Shown here: positions 24,721-36,345 of the stretch, one piece after another
How positions within the stretch are numbered: position 1 is the stretch's first letter
How the letters are laid out: each line of letters opens with the position of its first letter
Origin: Nemophila menziesii
Taxonomy: Eukaryota > Streptophyta > Magnoliopsida > Boraginales > Hydrophyllaceae
Direction of reading: 5' to 3'
Assembly: GCA_029959085.1 (NCBI GenBank)
Contig: JARWIR010000017.1
Coordinates: 22,185,507-22,249,506, forward strand
DNA length: 64,000 bases
Notes under the pieces: generated by a model
The model's input: only the letters and a program-made list of their open reading frames with translations
Database searches by the model: none
Told to the model about the DNA's origin: nothing
Position numbers and translations under genes: made by a program

Positions 24721-26369
24721 AGATTTTTTATTCTACCACATCACGTCACTCAGCCTCCTATATATGTCTCGATATTGCAGGTGAAGTCACCCGGGCTGTT
24801 GCAGCGCCTCCTAGATATTGTGCACCTATTCTGGAACCCTCAACTATTCACTAACATGCTTCTGCTGTTGACGGATGTGCTTTCCTCATGTTTGGTAATA
24901 CCACTATAGTCCTTGTTCCCTTGTAAACTTGGACCCCTAAATGTTTTAAAATTGTAGCCACAGTTTCCTACCCAAATCTCTACACTATGTTCTGCATTTT
25001 ATGCAGTGGCTTACGTTTGGTATCCGCTCCTGACCCGCCAATCTTTTATCCCTAGAGTCATATATCGTGGTTATTGGGCCGGTTTTTGTCCACCTTATAT
25101 CAAAACGACCGCAAGCAAAAAATATTTTCCTTCACAATATTAAGAATCTCTCAAAGAAAGAGGTTCGAGAGTTGTACCAAACATGTTATTTATGTCTCAT
25201 AAAAGATTATATTTTGTTCATGCATATAATAATGTGCTATTTAATTTACAGGAAAATGATTGTTGTTCATGATAATTAAAAAAATAGAACATTTATTGGA
25301 TGTGTAGCTTCTTTCATTGATTTCCCATTCAAGGTATGTGCCTAGAGTTGGTCCATCTAATTTTTCGGTTTCTTTAATGATGGGATTGGATTTTCTTACC
25401 TTGTTGTACTCTATTGGTTCATATTGCTCACTTGTGATGTTTAATAAAAAATGGTCAACACTTAATGTTTAACTTATTGTTCTAAAGGTGGTAATTTTAG
25501 TTTTCAAGTGGTGTGTTCAATTTTGATTAAAAGAGTAAAAGCAAGTATTTGTGTTATGCTATAATACTAATTGAAGATCTCCAATCAAATTGCATGGGGA
25601 GAATTAAACATCATGTAGACACAATTTAACATCTAACACACTATTAAATATTATGTAGAAAAATATTGAATGGGCTTAAAGAATAACAAGTTTAGTATGT
25701 AAACTGAACTGAACAAATTTAGCATGTTTTTTGTTTGTAGATCATAAATATTTTAAAGTAATTTTTAGAAGTCATTATATATGAATACAATAAAAAAAAT
25801 TATATAAACTATGGTGATCATAGGTTGGATCAATAATTCTTCTAGCAAGACTAGGAAGTGGGAAAAGTTTTGTTTTAATAGGAGAGACTCATTAAGTGGG
25901 GTTTTTGGAGGTTCAAATGAAGCCTAGAATGCAATTACTACCATTTCAGCATCACCCGGATAAAAAAAAGGGAGATCATAAGGGTTAATATATGACTATC
26001 AGATATGGTTACCATTTAGTATCGCCAAGATAAAATTATAGATGAAATTAATAAAAAAAATTAAAGAGAAAATCTCCCAGGCAAAGAGGCTTTGTTACCC
26101 CTTCCATACAACAATCCGATAACAATATTGATGATACAACACATTAAATTGTTATGTATCTAACCAAAAAAATCAATCTGAGACAAAAACCTTAGCTAAT
26201 GACCTTGTAATATACCATTGTGCATTATCATTTTGTTTGCAATATAACTTATGGTTATCTTTTTCTGCAGGCTGCGTAGCCTAATACACACAGATTGATT
26301 ATGGACTTAATCTTCTGGTTCCATCATAGTTAAAAGTTATAATCTAATAACGGCTTTGAAAGATTTTAT

Positions 26370-26437
26370 ACGTGAGCATGAAATGAAAACTTAGATGTTA
26401 GTGACGAGTTTATGAGCACGGGCTTTAATCGCCTTAG
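26370..26437 (+). pseudogene. hAT BED-finger scrap, unit 3
   Basis: Only FMSTGFNRLR is left of the finger. The sequence then jumps at about 26438-26445 to material that lies 5.3 kb further on in units 1 and 2. This marks the left breakpoint of the large deletion in unit 3, or of the insertion in units 1 and 2. Confidence 0.5.
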
Positions 26438-26785
26438 ATGCATATTGAACCTATAAAATAAATTTCTATTTAGTATCTTTGAAAATATTGTTTCTACTGA
26501 ACTAAACTCCTCCAATGGCCAAACTATTTTTATCTTTGAATATAATACTTTACTTGTAATAAAAAAATACTGTCATTGTTAAGTGGGCTAGATAAATAAA
26601 TAATCCCAAATCACATCATTGTCGAGTAGACACCATTTTTTGTACATGACCAGTCCATATAGTATCTGCCTTATAACATAACACTTACCCACACTCGTAC
26701 ACCTTAAGAAAAATTAACCTAAAAACTAAAGAGACGCCAAATTCTAACATCTTTTGGTCTAATCTAACAAAGATTAAGATATTAT

Positions 26786-27711
26786 GGTGTTCTTCTATAT
26801 AGTTTCCTGTACTGGGAAGACATTGTTAGCCTGGAAATAGCTAAATGAAAATTTCTTAGAGGTAATTACTTAATTGTTTAAGATTGATAGTTGGCCTAGT
26901 GGTTAGGCTACTCCGCAGAGACCGAGAGGTCCTAGGATCGAATCTTATCGGAGTCAAAATGATTCCCGAGTCCAAAGTGGCTCTCATATGTATTCAAAAA
27001 AAATTACTTAATTGTTTAATACTTGGAAAAATCATATTGGACTAATCTTGTTTTTTTTCATTTTGTGTGCAGGTTGTATCAAGTGCGACTGATAAATACT
27101 GATAAATACATAGGGGAAAGTGCAAGATTGATTTGTGAAATATTCAATTACGCACATGATCATCAAGTAAGAAAGGACACATTAGATCTGTATTGTAGGC
27201 AAGCTTTTGATATATAATAATTATTTACATCTTGTTGTTCTTGTTCATCCAGACTTGCATAATCTTTACAAATGAGATTGATGTGATTGGTGGGTGTAGA
27301 TTTAGTAAAAGAACAATTGTTGATCGTAACATCCAAAGAACTTCGATGGAGGTCGGAAAGGTACCTTAATTAAATTAAAAAATAATTTAGTACTTTACAT
27401 GTTAAGATAAATAATATTGGTATATATATCCAGGTAAAAATGGTAATGACTACTAACAAACCTGATGTAGTGGACCCGGGTCTTCTTCGTTTAGGCAGAT
27501 TAGATAGAAAATTTGAGATACCTATGAAAAAGTCTCCAGATTCATTCTGTTGTGAAATTTAAACTTGTCGTGGTACTATACTTATATTTGTTATTAAGTT
27601 ACTTCATAAATCATCAAAGTATTGTATGGAAGCTGGTATGGCAGCTATTCGTGCAAAGTTTTATTATGTCATCCATGAAGATTTCATGAATCCATGAAGA
27701 TTTCATGAAGG
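26786..27711 (+). pseudogene. RPT4: RPT4 fragment, unit 3 (least decayed)
   Basis: The best-preserved RPT4 fragment. Exon a (to 26861) keeps TGKTLLA of the Walker A loop. Exon b (27073-27166) reads VVSSATDKY, then IGESARLICEIFNYAHDHQ, but a 10-bp tandem duplication (ACTGATAAAT twice, near 27089) shifts the frame between them. Exon c (27253-27351) reads [14 protein letters not shown], so the Walker B Asp-Glu pair is changed to Asn-Glu. Exon d (27434 on) reads [20 protein letters not shown], then [10 protein letters not shown], the arginine-finger and sensor region missing upstream of GLL in units 1 and 2. Exon e (to 27711) reads MEAGMAAIRAKFYYVIHEDF and holds a short tandem duplication before the GT donor. 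A SINE sits in the intron between exons a and b. Confidence 0.9.
26882..27001 (+). mobile_element. tRNA-derived SINE with target duplication
   Basis: A 120-bp insertion is present in unit 3 and absent at the same place in units 1 and 2. It is flanked by an exact 18-bp direct repeat AATTACTTAATTGTTTAA (26864-26881 and 27002-27019). It starts with a pol III A-box-like TGGCCTAGTGGTTAGG (from about 26893), has a B-box-like GGATCGAATC (26935-26944), and ends in an A-rich tail. The empty sites in units 1 and 2 confirm the borders. Confidence 0.92.
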
Positions 27712-28530
27712 TAAAATTTAATTTTCGATGTGATTAATAGTGCAATCAACTTAGAAATGTATTTCAAGAAACAATTGTTTGTATTTTTGTTTTTGTTCAT
27801 GCATATCATAAAGTACTATTTAATTTACAGAAAAAAGATCGATGGTCATGACATTTCAAGAAGAGATAATATTCATTATAATTAACTTGGTTAGTCTATT
27901 GATTTTGCTATTTTTTTATATATGGGGTTAGATTTTCTTGACTCAAACTGTACTCTGTAGATTCAATTAGCGGGTTGATAACAAATGGTCAACCATTGAG
28001 GATTAAGTTATTATTCTAAATATGGAAAATTTTAGTTTGACCATTGATGTGTTCAAATTGGATTATAGGAGTAAAAGAAATCATTTGTGTTATGATATTA
28101 TATTACACGAAGATATATCTAATCTAATTGAGTGGGAGGATAAAACATCATGTAGACATAATTTAAAATCTGACACATTATTAAAGATTGTATAGACAAA
28201 TATTGAATGGGTGTAAAGAATAACAGTTTTAGTATGTAACTAAATCTATCTGCACATATTCGGCCTGTTTTTTATTTTTAGATCGCAAAATGTTTAGCTA
28301 ACAAAGTTGGAAGCATTTGTTAGGGTATTTGCTATCATGTTCCATTTTTAGTTGCTTGACTTGTTTTAACATTGGTAATCACAAACAATTCTTTATCCTC
28401 AGTTTGTAAAAAAAACCTTGTGAACGAATATAGATATAGGATAGCTAATTTACTAACAGAATATAGTTAAGTAAGTAATTGACAGTTGAAATAGTATGTT
28501 GAGTCTTCTCCGTAACATCCAACTCAATAA
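27712..28530. other. Unit 3: no gene seen
   Basis: AT-rich sequence colinear with 8983-10118 and 10788-11105 of unit 1. At about 28226 it runs directly from ..AAAGAATAACAG into TTTTAGTATGTAAC, which is the empty site of the inverted repeat. Confidence 0.6.
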
Positions 28531-28589
28531 AAGTTTGCATAGAAGATAGCCAAGGCATATAAAATGAGCCACTTATTCTAATGTGGGCA

Positions 28590-28745
28590 TGTATTAGGAA
28601 CGAAACTAGGATTTTATATTTAGGAGGCCAAGATAAAAGTCTAAAAAAATTGGGGGGCCGGACCTTATTAATTATTTTTATAAACGTGAAAAAAATCTTT
28701 TTGGAAAATTTGGGGAGGCCTGACCCCCAAACCTTATAAGGTGAG
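28590..28745. mobile_element. Possible small non-autonomous element
   Basis: A stretch with GGAGGCCAAGATAAAAG, then GGGGGGCCGGACC, then GGGGAGGCCTGACCCCC looks like one of the short dispersed plant elements with G-rich gGGGGCC motifs. It is absent from units 1 and 2. I cannot fix its borders or class. Confidence 0.3.
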
Positions 28746-29232
28746 TATGTTCCTTTATGTGTTTAAGCTTTAAAAAAACTTTAAGAGCAACCTGATCTCT
28801 AACGAAGTGTATGCTTTATTTTTGAGAAATATCGGATTCGTGGCCAATATAAGAGCTGACTTGTTATAACAAGCTAGAAGAGAAATGACAAGAGGTACTT
28901 TGAGATCAGGCCTTGTAATATTTCACTATATTTATAGATTTAAAAGTAGATGAGAGTTTAACAGGTCAGAGGATCTTGATGAGCCTTTGAATTTATTTAT
29001 TGACGTTTTCTTTTCGATGTTGTAATTTGCATTTTAGATTTGATAGAAGTTGATTGTGCCGGTTTCCATACAATTTCTTACATGATCGCAATTAGTCCCA
29101 GTTAAAGGATTTTGTTACTGGAACTAACAAGCAAAAATTGATAGTTCAAGGAACGTTTGATAATCGTTTGAATTTCAAGTCCCAAGAGGGAGAATTACCT
29201 ATATGTTATGGACCATTTAGAAAACTTCTAAC

Positions 29233-29280
29233 TAAAGTGATCGATTTCAATAAGTTAACATATTGAAATCGATCACTTTA
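29233..29280. repeat. Perfect 20-bp hairpin
   Basis: Arms 29233-29252 and 29261-29280 are exact reverse complements around an 8-nt loop AGTTAACA, and contain AAAGTGATCGATTTC. It lies about 30 bp before the 5'-UTR-like stretch of the F-box pseudogene. Confidence 0.9.
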
Positions 29281-29600
29281 AGGCGGTACTATCATTCACA
29301 CCAGAAACCAGAAACCCTAGATTACGCCTTTCATCGGCAACTTTCCCGTTTAATAGGTATATTATTTCCTGCATTTCGTTATACATACTATATTAATTAA
29401 ATATCATACCTGTTTCATTTATTATGTGTATGTGTTCATTAATTTATACATGCATTCTGTATTTATCATGAATATCGAACCCATTAGTTTTACTCGTTTG
29501 ATTAAATAATGTTTATATATGGGTAAATTGCACATTTATTATGCACGTTTCTAAAGTAGTTAAAATTACCCTTGTATGATACAGAGGTGTTAAATTAGCA

Positions 29601-30260
29601 ATGATGAAGGCTAATTTAAAGAATAGAGTTTTAAATTCAGGTTGTTTAAAGCGAATAGTTCTAACTAAAGCACCAAAAAGCAATAATTTGGGGGATTCAT
29701 TAGATGTGAAGGGACTTGAAGTGCAAAAAAAGAAAGGTCTTAAAAGAAAAAGACAAAAAATCAAAGAATCTCCATCAATCATATCATAGATTGTTTCTCT
29801 CACTTACCCGAACATATAGTTCACCCTGTACTCAGTCTAATTCGATCCCAAAAAGACGTCACACGAAGAAGTATCTTCTCAAAAAAATGGAAAAATATAT
29901 TCAATTCATTCCCAATTTTGGATAATGATGAAAAAAGCTTCAAGCCACAATATGAATACAAAAAACGAGGTAAATATCACGCTAAAGGATATAGCGAATT
30001 TCTCAAGATTAGCAGAGAAATATTTAGCCACTAGACTTCACTATATCTCTTATGCTCAAAGTATCAAGCTTCATATATGTTCGATAATTGGTTTTTTAGC
30101 TCTTACTATGAATAGTTGGATCAATAAAAACGTGCAAGAGATTGATATTCATTTGCATGATCGATACTCTAGTAAAACTTTAACCTCATTAAAGCTTTAT
30201 AACACATGGTTTGAAGAATCTAGTTAGATAAATCTAGTTAATGAATCATGTGAAGAAAAT
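29601..30260 (+). pseudogene. F-box/LRR pseudogene, unit 3, with F-box
   Basis: Frame 1 of the region reads ISINHIIDCFSHLPEHIVHP, then VLSLIRSQKDVTRRSIFSKK, then WKNIFNSFPILDND. This is a full F-box of the plant F-box/FBD/LRR type (LP..I...L......V.RS..SK.W). The lead-in at 29601-29786 (MMKANLKNRV..KRKRQK) and the LRR part at 29925-30227 (LATRLHYISYAQSIKLHICS, then SKTLTSLKLYNTWFEESS) lie in a different frame. Two opposite frameshifts, one near the A-run at 29750 and one before 29990, therefore bracket the F-box. F-box proteins are substrate receptors of SCF ubiquitin ligases. A 5'-UTR-like stretch with AAACCCTAG (29310-29318) lies upstream. Confidence 0.82.
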
Positions 30261-30465
30261 TAAATCAAAAGCAAAAAAAGTGAGTAGTCTTTAATTTTTA
30301 TTTATTTTAGTGTTATTTGTGATTTTAATTTGTTTGTATATTATTTATTAGCATTTAATCACATATCTTAGCTCAGTTATGTAGTGCAAATATGTGAAAA
30401 TTGCTAGGTTTACGAATTTTGAAACAATTAACTAACGAGCGATATACATCATCGTTTTTTATTAG

Positions 30466-30497
30466 GTAATCGCGGAGAACTCGAACAAGGCAGGAAG
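30466..30497 (+). pseudogene. B3-domain-like gene, exon 1 piece
   Basis: A 32-nt exon between TTATTAG and GTAAAA. It reads VIAENSNKAG and, spliced to 30580, continues in frame. The same exon occurs at 11607-11638 (unit 1) and 23623-23654 (unit 2). Confidence 0.5.
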
Positions 30498-30704
30498 GTA
30501 AAAAAATTTACTTATACTATTCTTATCTCGAAGGAAAATTACACAATTTTTTTAACTAATTTACCATTTAATTTTACAGTAAGAGAAAGAGGGTCACAAT
30601 TAATGACGTATATGATGCTCTCGAAGCTAAGTTTTGTGTGATGGAGCGAGCTGGAAAACTTTTGTCCTGTGTAAAAGATGAAGCCCCGAGCTTAGTGAAG
30701 TGTA

Positions 30705-32387
30705 TGAAGGAATCGCAATACCTGTAATATCAAATATACACAGCGGAAAGGTAATATTGCAATCCTAAAACCATCTAGTTGCGATTTAAGAATTTAAACA
30801 GAAACAAAAATCGATTACATACCTTAAGCCTTTGTATGAGAATCGAATTGACTTGTGACCGAGCTTCAAAATTCTTGAAGCCTCCACGCTTTGCACACCG
30901 AGGATTTGAGCCTTGCTTTCAGAAACAAATTCTGACTTGGAGACAAAAGACTTCTTATTTTCCTTGTGGGTTTTTTTTCTTGGAAGAAAAACTGATGGAA
31001 GAGTTATTCTTGTATAATGACTTTCATTATCTTATAAAACCCCAACATAAGAAAATGAAAAGACAAGAATAGGAAAAGTCAGGAACGTATAATGAAATTG
31101 ATTATCTTAATAATCTAGTCCATTACCACTTGTGAAGTGGATTTGGACCTTCTACATTACACAAAAACAATTTACTAGCCTAGCGGTTAGTGACACATTT
31201 CACACTACTAGAGGTCCGTGGTTCGATCCACAAACTTGTCAATTTTTTCCTTTTCCTTTTTGTCTTAGTTCGGTCTTATATTAAAATATTAAATTGTGCT
31301 AGCAAATTAATATACCAATATTCCAAGTATATATTTAATTAATATTTATTATCTAATAATAAAATTAATTAACGACATGAAGCAAGATTAATACACTCGT
31401 TAGTGTGCGACTACGTGGGTTCATCGTTAAACCGGTAGTATTTAACTCAATTAACTACTAATCGAGGTTGGCGTCTAACAACACTCCCCAACGACCGGAT
31501 AACGTAAAGTAACTCTATACAAAGAACCCGGTAAAGGATCATACATGTACTCCCTCTATCTTTACAGCTCCGGATCATCCTGGGATATGGTACAACTGTC
31601 AAATCCCATTAGAAAATCAACTACGTTACACGTCGATTATCAACGATTGACGAATGACCTAAGAAACTCCTTTCTTCATTCATTCTATCACCTTGGCCAA
31701 GATTCGATACAATCGTTATAATCTTATGACATCGTAGAGCTCAAACTCTTTACCTAGAGTTGATAGATTCCATCTTGACTCATCCCTAGGAGCATATATA
31801 CTTAGCTACGTCCAATATCCTTTCGACTAGCATTATGACACACTAGTAGTCCAGTATCAAAACATAACAAGCACATACACAACTACAGTGATGATCTCAG
31901 GTCAAAGGATTACAAGTATAAAAATCCTTATAGAGATTAACCTACTTGACAGTTAAGGTAATTAACCATTAGGAATCTCTAGTTTTAGTCGGTTCGATAA
32001 TCACATCTCTATGTGCATTACCTATGCACCTAACTCGGTAAACGAGAACTACCGATATTTATCCAATAAATACTTGTTAGCTACATATTAATCTAACTGG
32101 ATCATCGAGGTCCCAGCTCGATGATCCTACGATTAAGAACAAGCTTAGATTAAGTCATATGAGCTAGATTCTCATTATCATAACACCTTATGATATCTAG
32201 TTCGTAACTTAATCGAGGATCTGCCTTTATGTATATATAAATGAATACCATAAACATAAAAGCTTGCCATAGATTCAAGAAAACAATTCTCTTTAATCAC
32301 TACTGTAGGGATAACTATTATCGTGTACGGTAAACAATTGTGTTCAATTCATTACAAGACGATCAGGGCTAGGGCAAAATTCTAACA
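30705..32387 (-). repeat. Copia 3' LTR (left copy)
   Basis: 1683-bp LTR, on the plus strand TGAAGGAATCGC..TTCTAACA. It differs from the right LTR by roughly 28 substitutions and a few short indels by eye. A short tRNA-like segment (31176-31229) and a 97-codon frame (30779-31072) without recognisable domain lie within it. Confidence 0.92.
31176..31229 (+). repeat. tRNA-like segment in copia LTR (left)
   Basis: An A-box-like TAGCCTAGCGGTTA (31176-31189) and a B-box-like GGTTCGATCC (31220-31229), 44 bp apart, resemble the head of a tRNA-derived SINE. No cloverleaf is kept. The same segment is in the right LTR at 38298-38350, so it was carried by the element. Confidence 0.55.
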
Positions 32388-32790
32388 ATCTCCCACTTGG
32401 CCTAGACCCAATTGTTCAAGTACCATAATTCATAAACAGTTTGTTCTCATCAGACTCTTCTGATAGACAACTTAGATGAATAGATATACATCGTGTTCCT
32501 TCTTCTACCTATTGAATGTGAACGTCTTCACGTTCAATTATATCTCGAATCAAGCGGTACTATTGCAGAATTTGTTTGGATCTATAGTTTATTCTAGGTT
32601 TCTTTAATCATACAATATCTCAAATATTGTAATTGTATAAAGAAACAAAATCTACATTGTGAAACCACACTATGTATATATAAAGAACTATGTTATCCAA
32701 ACCACTGGCATAGTTGCATCTTATGCTCCTATGTATTCTACTTCTAGTAACCGAAATCTGCTACAGTGTCTTGATTGGAACTATTCCAAT

Positions 32791-33087
32791 TTACTTCTCC
32801 TCTATATAGACACAACCATATCTTGATTTTCTATCATCCACGTTTGAAGCAAAACAAGCATCTATATACCCAATTAGCTTCAACTTATATTCTCCACATA
32901 TGAGGAATTGGTCCTTAATACTTCTTAAGTACTTAAGGATAGTCTTTACTACTTTCCAACATTCCTCATCAAGGTTACCTTCATACCTACTCGCTACTCC
33001 TAGCGTGTAGTGTACTTTAGGTCTTATACATTTTTCATGGTGTGTTAGATAGATCCTTATTGTTTTAACAAATAGGACTATACACAT
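32791..33087 (-). pseudogene. Copia RT/RNase H fragment
   Basis: The 98-codon frame reads KVHYTLGVASRYEGNLDEEC, then WKVVKTILKYLRSIKDQFLI, then GYIDACFASNVDDRKSRYGC. This is the start of the RNase H domain of copia polyproteins, where the usual form is RPD..YA.G..SRY..NP...HW.AVK.ILRYL..T.D..L and GY.DAD.A.D.D.RKST.GY. The Asp in GYIDACF is kept. The frame ends in ..VYIEEK and has no continuation, and the polyprotein is broken on both sides. Confidence 0.85.
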
Positions 33088-33339
33088 TCATTCTCTTACT
33101 TTTTGGGTCCTAGAACAAACCCTAACATTAAGAGTAACTCCAAAGCCTATTGTCGAATAGATCCTCTTGGAATTTCCATGCGATACTTCTAAAAAAGTAT
33201 AAATGTAGTAAGATTGATATAGGTCAAGTAGCTTCTTTGATCTATCTCTGTAGATCCCAATTCAAAGAATATAAGCTACTATCCTAAATATTTCATGGAT
33301 AACTATTTAACAATCAAAAACTTGGTTAATTGCTTGGTT

Positions 33340-33420
33340 GGTATATCATATCCCTATGTGATAATATGTCATCTACATATAACATTAGGAAGATAAGTTT
33401 ACTCCCACTAGTCCTTTGTA
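33340..33420 (-). pseudogene. Copia RT catalytic motif remnant
   Basis: The minus strand reads KLIFLMLYVDDILSHRDMIY. YVDD (33369-33380) is the catalytic box of copia reverse transcriptase. The surrounding frame is short and interrupted. Confidence 0.75.
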
Positions 33421-34099
33421 CTCTTATGACTCTTATTCTAAAATCATAAAATCAAACTATTTGATTGTATGAAAGAGAATAACCCAACTTAGTGACATTT
33501 GCTGAACCCATTAAATGTATTTTGGAACTTACATATTTTATTATGAGTAAATGGAAATATTAGACCTTTAGGATTGGTCTTAAGGACGTCATAAACTCCC
33601 ATTTAGTGAAAACTATTTTTCACATGATATTACCATATCTCAAAATAATAGTATGTAGTTACCAATCGAAGAATATGAAATGAACTAAGCATTACTATGA
33701 GAAAAGGAATTCACCATAACTGATGTTTTCCTTTTGATTTAAACGCTTAGCAATTAGAAGGACGTTATGGGTCTTTACCTTACCGTCTACTCCAATCATT
33801 TCCCTAGCACCCATTTACTATAAATGGATCTTATATCTATTAAAGATTCAACCAAAGTTCTATACTTTGTTGATCCTTATAGATATTAATTCAGATTCTA
33901 TGGTTCTTAACCACTTGTCACTATCTAGACTAGTCATAGCCTCTTCATAGGGAATTAGGATCATCACTTGATGGGGTTTTCATCTATATGATTTCCTCAT
34001 CAAACTATCACCATTATTACAATTGATTTTGGTGTATGATGATATCTATATAACCTATAGGAGGCTTGTGTACAATAAATTCTTCTTTCTCTTGATTTG

Positions 34100-34306
34100 T
34101 TAACTTCCTTTTTCCAAGAAAGGTTCATTAATCGTCCCTAATTCCTCAAAGTGTGAGACTTGAACCTTAAATGAAACTATTAACTCATCAAGGAAAGAAA
34201 GATTGGCATGCATCAGATGCTCTTTAGCTTGTATAAATAACTCTGAAATCTTTATTTCATTATGATCTATTTCCACATTATGAATTCCTTCAATATGGAA
34301 TTCCAA
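34100..34306 (-). pseudogene. Copia interior, unassigned short frame
   Basis: A 68-codon minus-strand frame, MEFHIEGIHNVEIDHNEIK.., lies where the integrase-to-RT region of the polyprotein should be. I see no diagnostic motif. The remaining interior from 34307 to about 35950 has only stop-ridden scraps. Confidence 0.35.
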
Positions 34307-35964
34307 TCTATAAAAGTTGTCTGCCTTACCACAAACCCTTTGTGTTCAGAATGGTGTGGAAATATTATCTCGTTATTTTCTTTGGGTATCCAACAAATCT
34401 ATATTTGAAAGATTTCAACTCAAGCTTAGCCATTATAAGTCGTTTAGTATAAATCAAACATTTCAAATTCTACATTTTAAAGTTTGATTTATATCATCTC
34501 CATACCACATATGGATTTCATCGACTGTTTAGTGGGACCTAAGAGTTCATTAAATATGCAACTGACTCTAAAACATAATCCCATAGGAATATTTAAAACT
34601 TAGTGAATCACTGAGACAAAATCTAATTTTGTCATAGATAATCTATTAATTCATTGCTAAGATATTCACCTATACAGGTTGATATCTTACTTCCTTCATA
34701 CTCTTATATACTTGCTTTCAACTTCACTCAATAGCAATTTGAACATTTCAAATTATTTATATTGGTGTTACATTTGGTAAACACATATATATCTGTTATA
34801 TAGTTTGTGAAGGAGATGAAGTAAGAATATCTATCTTTGGCTAAAGTTTAGAGTGACCACATACATCAATATATAGTGGACAAAGAACTCATTAACATTG
34901 TCTCCATTTTCATCAAAATGAGATTTAGTCATATTTCATTGAGATAAGTCTCACAAGTTTCATATGATTCAAAGTCATATTCTTCAAGGAAATCTTCCTT
35001 GTGAAACTAGTAAACTTTTTCTCACAATTTATGACTTAGTCTATAACACCAAAGATAAGTTTTGATTAGTACGATTATCTATTTCGATTTATGACCAGAA
35101 ACAATTCTAACACTGTTACGTAGTTACTTTAGGCAATTATAATCACCATATTGTAAGTATCCAATGGGGTGTAATTCATCACTATGAAAAACTCCATTGG
35201 TCATTTTATATTACATTAATACACCATAACTATCTTATGATCAAATGACCAATTTTTCGAAAACAAGTTTAGGAACAAAAACAGTTTTCTTACAATATGT
35301 TCTGCCATATGCATCTTAAAAGAATTAGTTATTACAATTGTGGTTGCTACAATTGCTCTATTACCGAAATTATAATTTAACTTCTCTTATTCTTATTTGT
35401 CTATTAATCTTTAGAGTATGCAACATTTTGCATATTCCTAGACTACTACGAGTATCCAATACCCTTTTCGAGTAATTAATAGAAGTTCAAGAAATTACAG
35501 AAACAATTTCCATTAATGCCCTTACCTTGTTTCTTGGTATTAGATAACTGGTATCTAAAGGTCATACTAAGTTACTTATACATCTTCTAAAGATATTTAA
35601 GGATTCATGTGAATATCATGCTTAAAATATCACTTGGAGTTCATAACTCATGGATACAAGAATATAAACTTAGTACCATTACTAAGTTCTTATTACTTTA
35701 GACATGCATCACATACATTCTATGCATCCTCAAGAGATAATTTAGTCAACAACTCATTTAACATATCAATGAGTTTCATGTGCATAAGAAAGACTCTCAA
35801 GTTGCAGTCATAATCCTTGAGATTACCTAACCAACTTGGGATGATTTGAGAAGTGATTTAGCAGAAATACTGAGAAATCTAATCATTGGAAGGTATAGGA
35901 AACAATGCTTTAGGAACACTTTTATATAACTGTCAAAGATATGGACTATTATCTAAGAGATATA

Positions 35965-36345
35965 TAATTGGAAACTTTAATACATGAATGAGCCTCCTGG
36001 TAGTCAGGTCGTTTCTCATGCATAATTAAAGTGAATAAATGGAAACTTTAAAACATGAATGAGCCCCCTGGTAGTCAGGTCGTTTCTCACTCATAATTAA
36101 AGTGTGGTACATTACCAATTTTATCATATAAAATAAGAGACTCAAAACTATTTAGCCACCTGGTAGTCAGGTCGTTTCTAATTAGTTTTGTTGAGTTAAT
36201 CCATCCTATAATCGAATGTTATTAATCTCACATCCTCTGGGTTGTCCAGACTAAAAACGTGAAATTAATAAGTAAATTCTATTATCAAACAATCTAGGGT
36301 TTTTATAATTTGTACTCGAACTACAAGTCCACCTGGTAGTCAGAT
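35965..36345 (-). repeat. Repeated CCTGGTAGTCAGG element in copia leader
   Basis: The sequence CCTGGTAGTCAGGTCGTTTC occurs near 35996, 36068 and 36160, and a fourth copy (CACCTGGTAGTCAGATC) near 36331. The first two sit in a 72-bp direct repeat (AACTTTAAxACATGAATGAG..). Each core is a CCTG/CAGG inverted pair around 5 nt. The array lies between the primer site and the remnants of gag, that is in the leader of the element. Confidence 0.8.

Larger units (their letters stand above)
23946..30704. repeat. Diverged unit 3 of the tandem array
   Basis: The unit start recurs at 23946 and aligns with units 1 and 2 at clearly lower identity, with many indels. Relative to units 1 and 2 it lacks the ~5.3 kb between the hAT scrap and the RPT4 fragment (junction near 26440) and lacks the inverted repeat (junction near 28226). 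It keeps a 5' F-box portion that units 1 and 2 have lost. It continues beyond the copia insertion to about 42680. Confidence 0.9.

Noticed and set aside
26882..26950. Possible tRNA gene
   Set aside because: A-box and B-box are present, but no cloverleaf can be drawn, and the 18-bp target duplication with A-rich end marks it as a SINE.
35965..36345. CRISPR-like repeats
   Set aside because: Only four copies with unequal spacing, in a plant retroelement leader. Spacers of the first pair are themselves repeated.
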